Shown here: one piece after another, positions 3,574-5,065 of the stretch | Layout: each line of letters starts with the position of its first letter | How positions within the stretch are numbered: the first letter of the stretch is position 1 | DNA from: a bacterium | GTDB lineage: Bacteria; Patescibacteria; Microgenomatia; Levybacterales; UBA12049 | Reading direction: 5' to 3' | Assembly: GCA_021825955.1 (NCBI GenBank) | Contig: JAKAEH010000085.1 | Coordinates: 1-5,065 of the forward strand | Length of the DNA stretch: 5,065 nt | Program-made: the position numbers and the translations under genes | The notes under the pieces: generated by a model | The model's input: only the letters and a program-made list of their open reading frames with translations | Database searches by the model: none | What the model was told of the DNA's origin: nothing

Positions 3574-5065
3574 AACATTTTATTTATTGTCGAAAATCAT
3601 CCGAAGCTGAGGATAGGCAGATTTTATCCATAGAATCCCAAGAATCTGAATTAGTTAAACTTACTGAAAGACAGGGGATTAAAATTAATAAAATCTTTAA
3701 GGAAAGCAAATCAGCTAAAGATCCCGGCCGGCCTATTTTTAACCAAATGCTTTTTGAAATAAATAAAAGTAAGGATGAGGGCGTGACTTTAGTAGTTTGG
3801 AAATTAGATAGACTAGCCAGAAATCCGATAGATGGAGGAAATATCCAATGGCTCTTACAACAAAACATTATTAAAAATATCAAAACTTATGATCGGGATT
3901 ATTATTCAACTGATAATGTTTTAATGATGTCGGTTGAACTTGGTATGGCTAATCAATATGTCCGCGATTTATCGGCAAATGTAAAAAGAGGGAATAGAAC
4001 TAAACTTGAAAAAGGCGAATGGCCCAATCATGCGCCATTTGGATATTTGAATGACAAGACAACTAAAACAATAGTTGTTGATAAGAAAAATGAAAAATAT
4101 ATAAAAAAAGCTTTTGAATTATATGCTACTGGCGGGTATAGCCTAATAGATATTTCTAATATTCTTTATCAAGAAGGGTTGAGAACTGCCTCGGGTTTAA
4201 AAGTTAGGAAAGGGCATATTCATCGGATAATTAAAAACCCATTCTATTGCGGAGTAATGTTGAGAGATGGAAAATATTATAAAGGTAACCATAAGGCGAT
4301 TATTTCAAAAGATTTATTTGATCGTGCAAATGATGTTTTAACTGGGAATTTACGCCTCAGAAAACAAACAAGATTTTTCCATCTAAGAGGATTTTTGAAA
4401 TGTGGCAATTGCGGTTGCATGCTTACGGCCAGCACAAAGAAAGGCTATGATTATTACTACTGCACCAATGGAAAAGGAAATTGCGAACAGCATAAGAAAT
4501 ATTTGCGTTCGGAAAAACTTGATCAATTTGTAACAGGAATTTTCAAGCAGATTCAGTTTGATGAAGAATTAGTTGAGTTGGCTTATCAAGCTGCTAAAGA
4601 AAAATTAAAGTATAAAAATCAGTACTTAGACTCTTCCGCAGAATCCATTAAAAATCGGCTTAATTTGCTTTCAGAGGGGCAATCTCGCCTTTTGGATAGT
4701 TATATCACCGGATTAACCCCTAAGGCCATTTATGAAGCCAAAATGAAAGATTTAGCTAATGAAAAAACCGTGCTTGAAAATCAATTAGATCAAATTAATA
4801 AAAATGGATATAATGAAAATACTTTGGAACTTATTAAAGAAGTGTTTTTAGATAGCAATAAAGCGGAAAAAGAATATTTGGAATCAAAAAATGATAAAAA
4901 GCGAAAGATAGCTGAAAATTTACTTTGGAACCTTTCTCTCAAAAATCAAAATCTTACTTCATTCCAACTAAAAATGCCTTATCAGACACTCGTAAAAGTA
5001 GGTGAAAAACGTGATTTTGAAACAATGCTGCCGGGCTTGGATTCGAACCAAGATGGATGGATTCA
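3570..5065 (+). CDS. Large serine recombinase (site-specific integrase), C-terminus open at window edge
   Basis: From ATG 3570 the frame is open for 498 codons with no stop before the edge. The N-terminal resolvase domain opens with MKHFIYCRKSSE, with R8 and catalytic S10, and has the KLDRLARN motif at 78-85 (D80, R81, R84). The recombinase domain spans roughly residues 130-260, including FGYLND from 157. A zinc ribbon follows with C278, C281, C298 and C305, then a charged coiled-coil region (about 330-420) and a helical tail. This is the usual large serine integrase layout. It joins short att sites by a phosphoserine intermediate and needs no host factor for integration; excision normally needs a directionality factor. 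Translation is coupled to Rep through ATGA. Codons from about 487 on (LPGLDSNQDGWI) are antisense to tRNA-Gln, so the natural end was probably set by the integration site. Confidence 0.9.
   Translation, partial: MKHFIYCRKSSEAEDRQILSIESQESELVKLTERQGIKINKIFKESKSAKDPGRPIFNQMLFEINKSKDEGVTLVVWKLDRLARNPIDGGNIQWLLQQNIIKNIKTYDRDYYSTDNVLMMSVELGMANQYVRDLSANVKRGNRTKLEKGEWPNHAPFGYLNDKTTKTIVVDKKNEKYIKKAFELYATGGYSLIDISNILYQEGLRTASGLKVRKGHIHRIIKNPFYCGVMLRDGKYYKGNHKAIISKDLFDRANDVLTGNLRLRKQTRFFHLRGFLKCGNCGCMLTASTKKGYDYYYCTNGKGNCEQHKKYLRSEKLDQFVTGIFKQIQFDEELVELAYQAAKEKLKYKNQYLDSSAESIKNRLNLLSEGQSRLLDSYITGLTPKAIYEAKMKDLANEKTVLENQLDQINKNGYNENTLELIKEVFLDSNKAEKEYLESKNDKKRKIAENLLWNLSLKNQNLTSFQLKMPYQTLVKVGEKRDFETMLPGLDSNQDGWI
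5028..5065 (-). tRNA. tRNA-Gln, 3' half (partial)
   Basis: On the minus strand the edge reads TGAA, then anticodon-stem half TCCAT, variable bases CCAT, T-arm CTTGG-TTCGAAT-CCAAG, acceptor strand CCCGGCA and discriminator G at 5028. The T loop is canonical. The two visible anticodon bases are U35 and G36, which leaves Gln (NUG) or His; a G discriminator fits Gln, whereas His uses C73. CCA is not encoded after position 73 (CATTGT follows). The 5' half lies beyond the window. Confidence 0.85.

Larger units (their letters stand above)
2391..5028 (+). mobile_element. Putative small integrative rolling-circle element at tRNA-Gln
   Basis: A compact same-strand unit has its own promoter, a 76-aa gene, an HUH Rep and a large serine recombinase, and abuts the 3' end of a tRNA-Gln gene. 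Rep implies replication as a circle through single-stranded DNA; the recombinase implies site-specific integration. The right boundary is taken as the tRNA end (5028), where the recombinase frame enters tRNA sequence. The left boundary is not established: I found no second copy of the tRNA 3' end in the window, and the coordinate given is simply the operon promoter. No capsid, coat, secretion or relaxosome gene is visible, so plasmid-like is favoured, though a degraded or longer phage is possible. Confidence 0.55.

Noticed and set aside
3584..3883. Minus-strand open frame opposite the recombinase N-terminus
   Set aside because: It is antisense to the conserved resolvase domain and shows no features of its own.
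1..5065. CRISPR array
   Set aside because: No regularly spaced direct repeats of suitable length were seen.

Overview
The window is AT-rich and looks bacterial with the standard code: the rep gene ends in a TGA that sits inside an ATGA overlap with the next start. The protein styles (a signal-anchored zinc protease, short lysine-rich proteins, a serine recombinase ending in tRNA-Gln) and the weak Shine-Dalgarno sites suggest a Candidate Phyla Radiation / Patescibacteria genome. That assignment is inference only.

Left part (1-1040). A membrane protein gene on the minus strand runs off the left edge (start at 289). A 555-base stretch without a clear gene follows. It holds a long imperfect inverted repeat (341-481), a strong promoter whose -10 box lies inside a perfect 11-bp-arm palindrome (518-558), and a structured RNA ending in an intrinsic terminator (about 553-680) whose pairings resemble a riboswitch. 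Then comes a 44-codon gene for a lysine-rich protein (846-980), and a two-way terminator shared with the convergent gene beyond it.

Middle (1040-2400). A minus-strand gene encodes a membrane-anchored zinc metalloprotease with HELGH and EDFAE motifs. Its leader region (2202-2307) is a dense set of hairpins with a possible loop-loop pseudoknot.

Right part (2391-5065). A promoter with a perfect TTGACA box opens a leader containing mutually exclusive hairpins and a terminator. After it come three same-strand genes: a 76-aa helical protein of unknown function, an HUH rolling-circle replication initiator (Rep), and a large serine recombinase. Rep and recombinase overlap by 4 bases (ATGA). A 12-bp GC-rich palindrome just before rep is a candidate replication origin. 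The recombinase frame is still open at the window edge and its last visible codons are antisense to the 3' half of a tRNA-Gln gene. The simplest reading is a small integrative rolling-circle element inserted at the 3' end of tRNA-Gln: Rep would copy the excised circle, the recombinase would integrate and excise it, and the leader RNA would set expression. The left end of the element was not found, so the protease and the upstream RNAs could be host genes or cargo.
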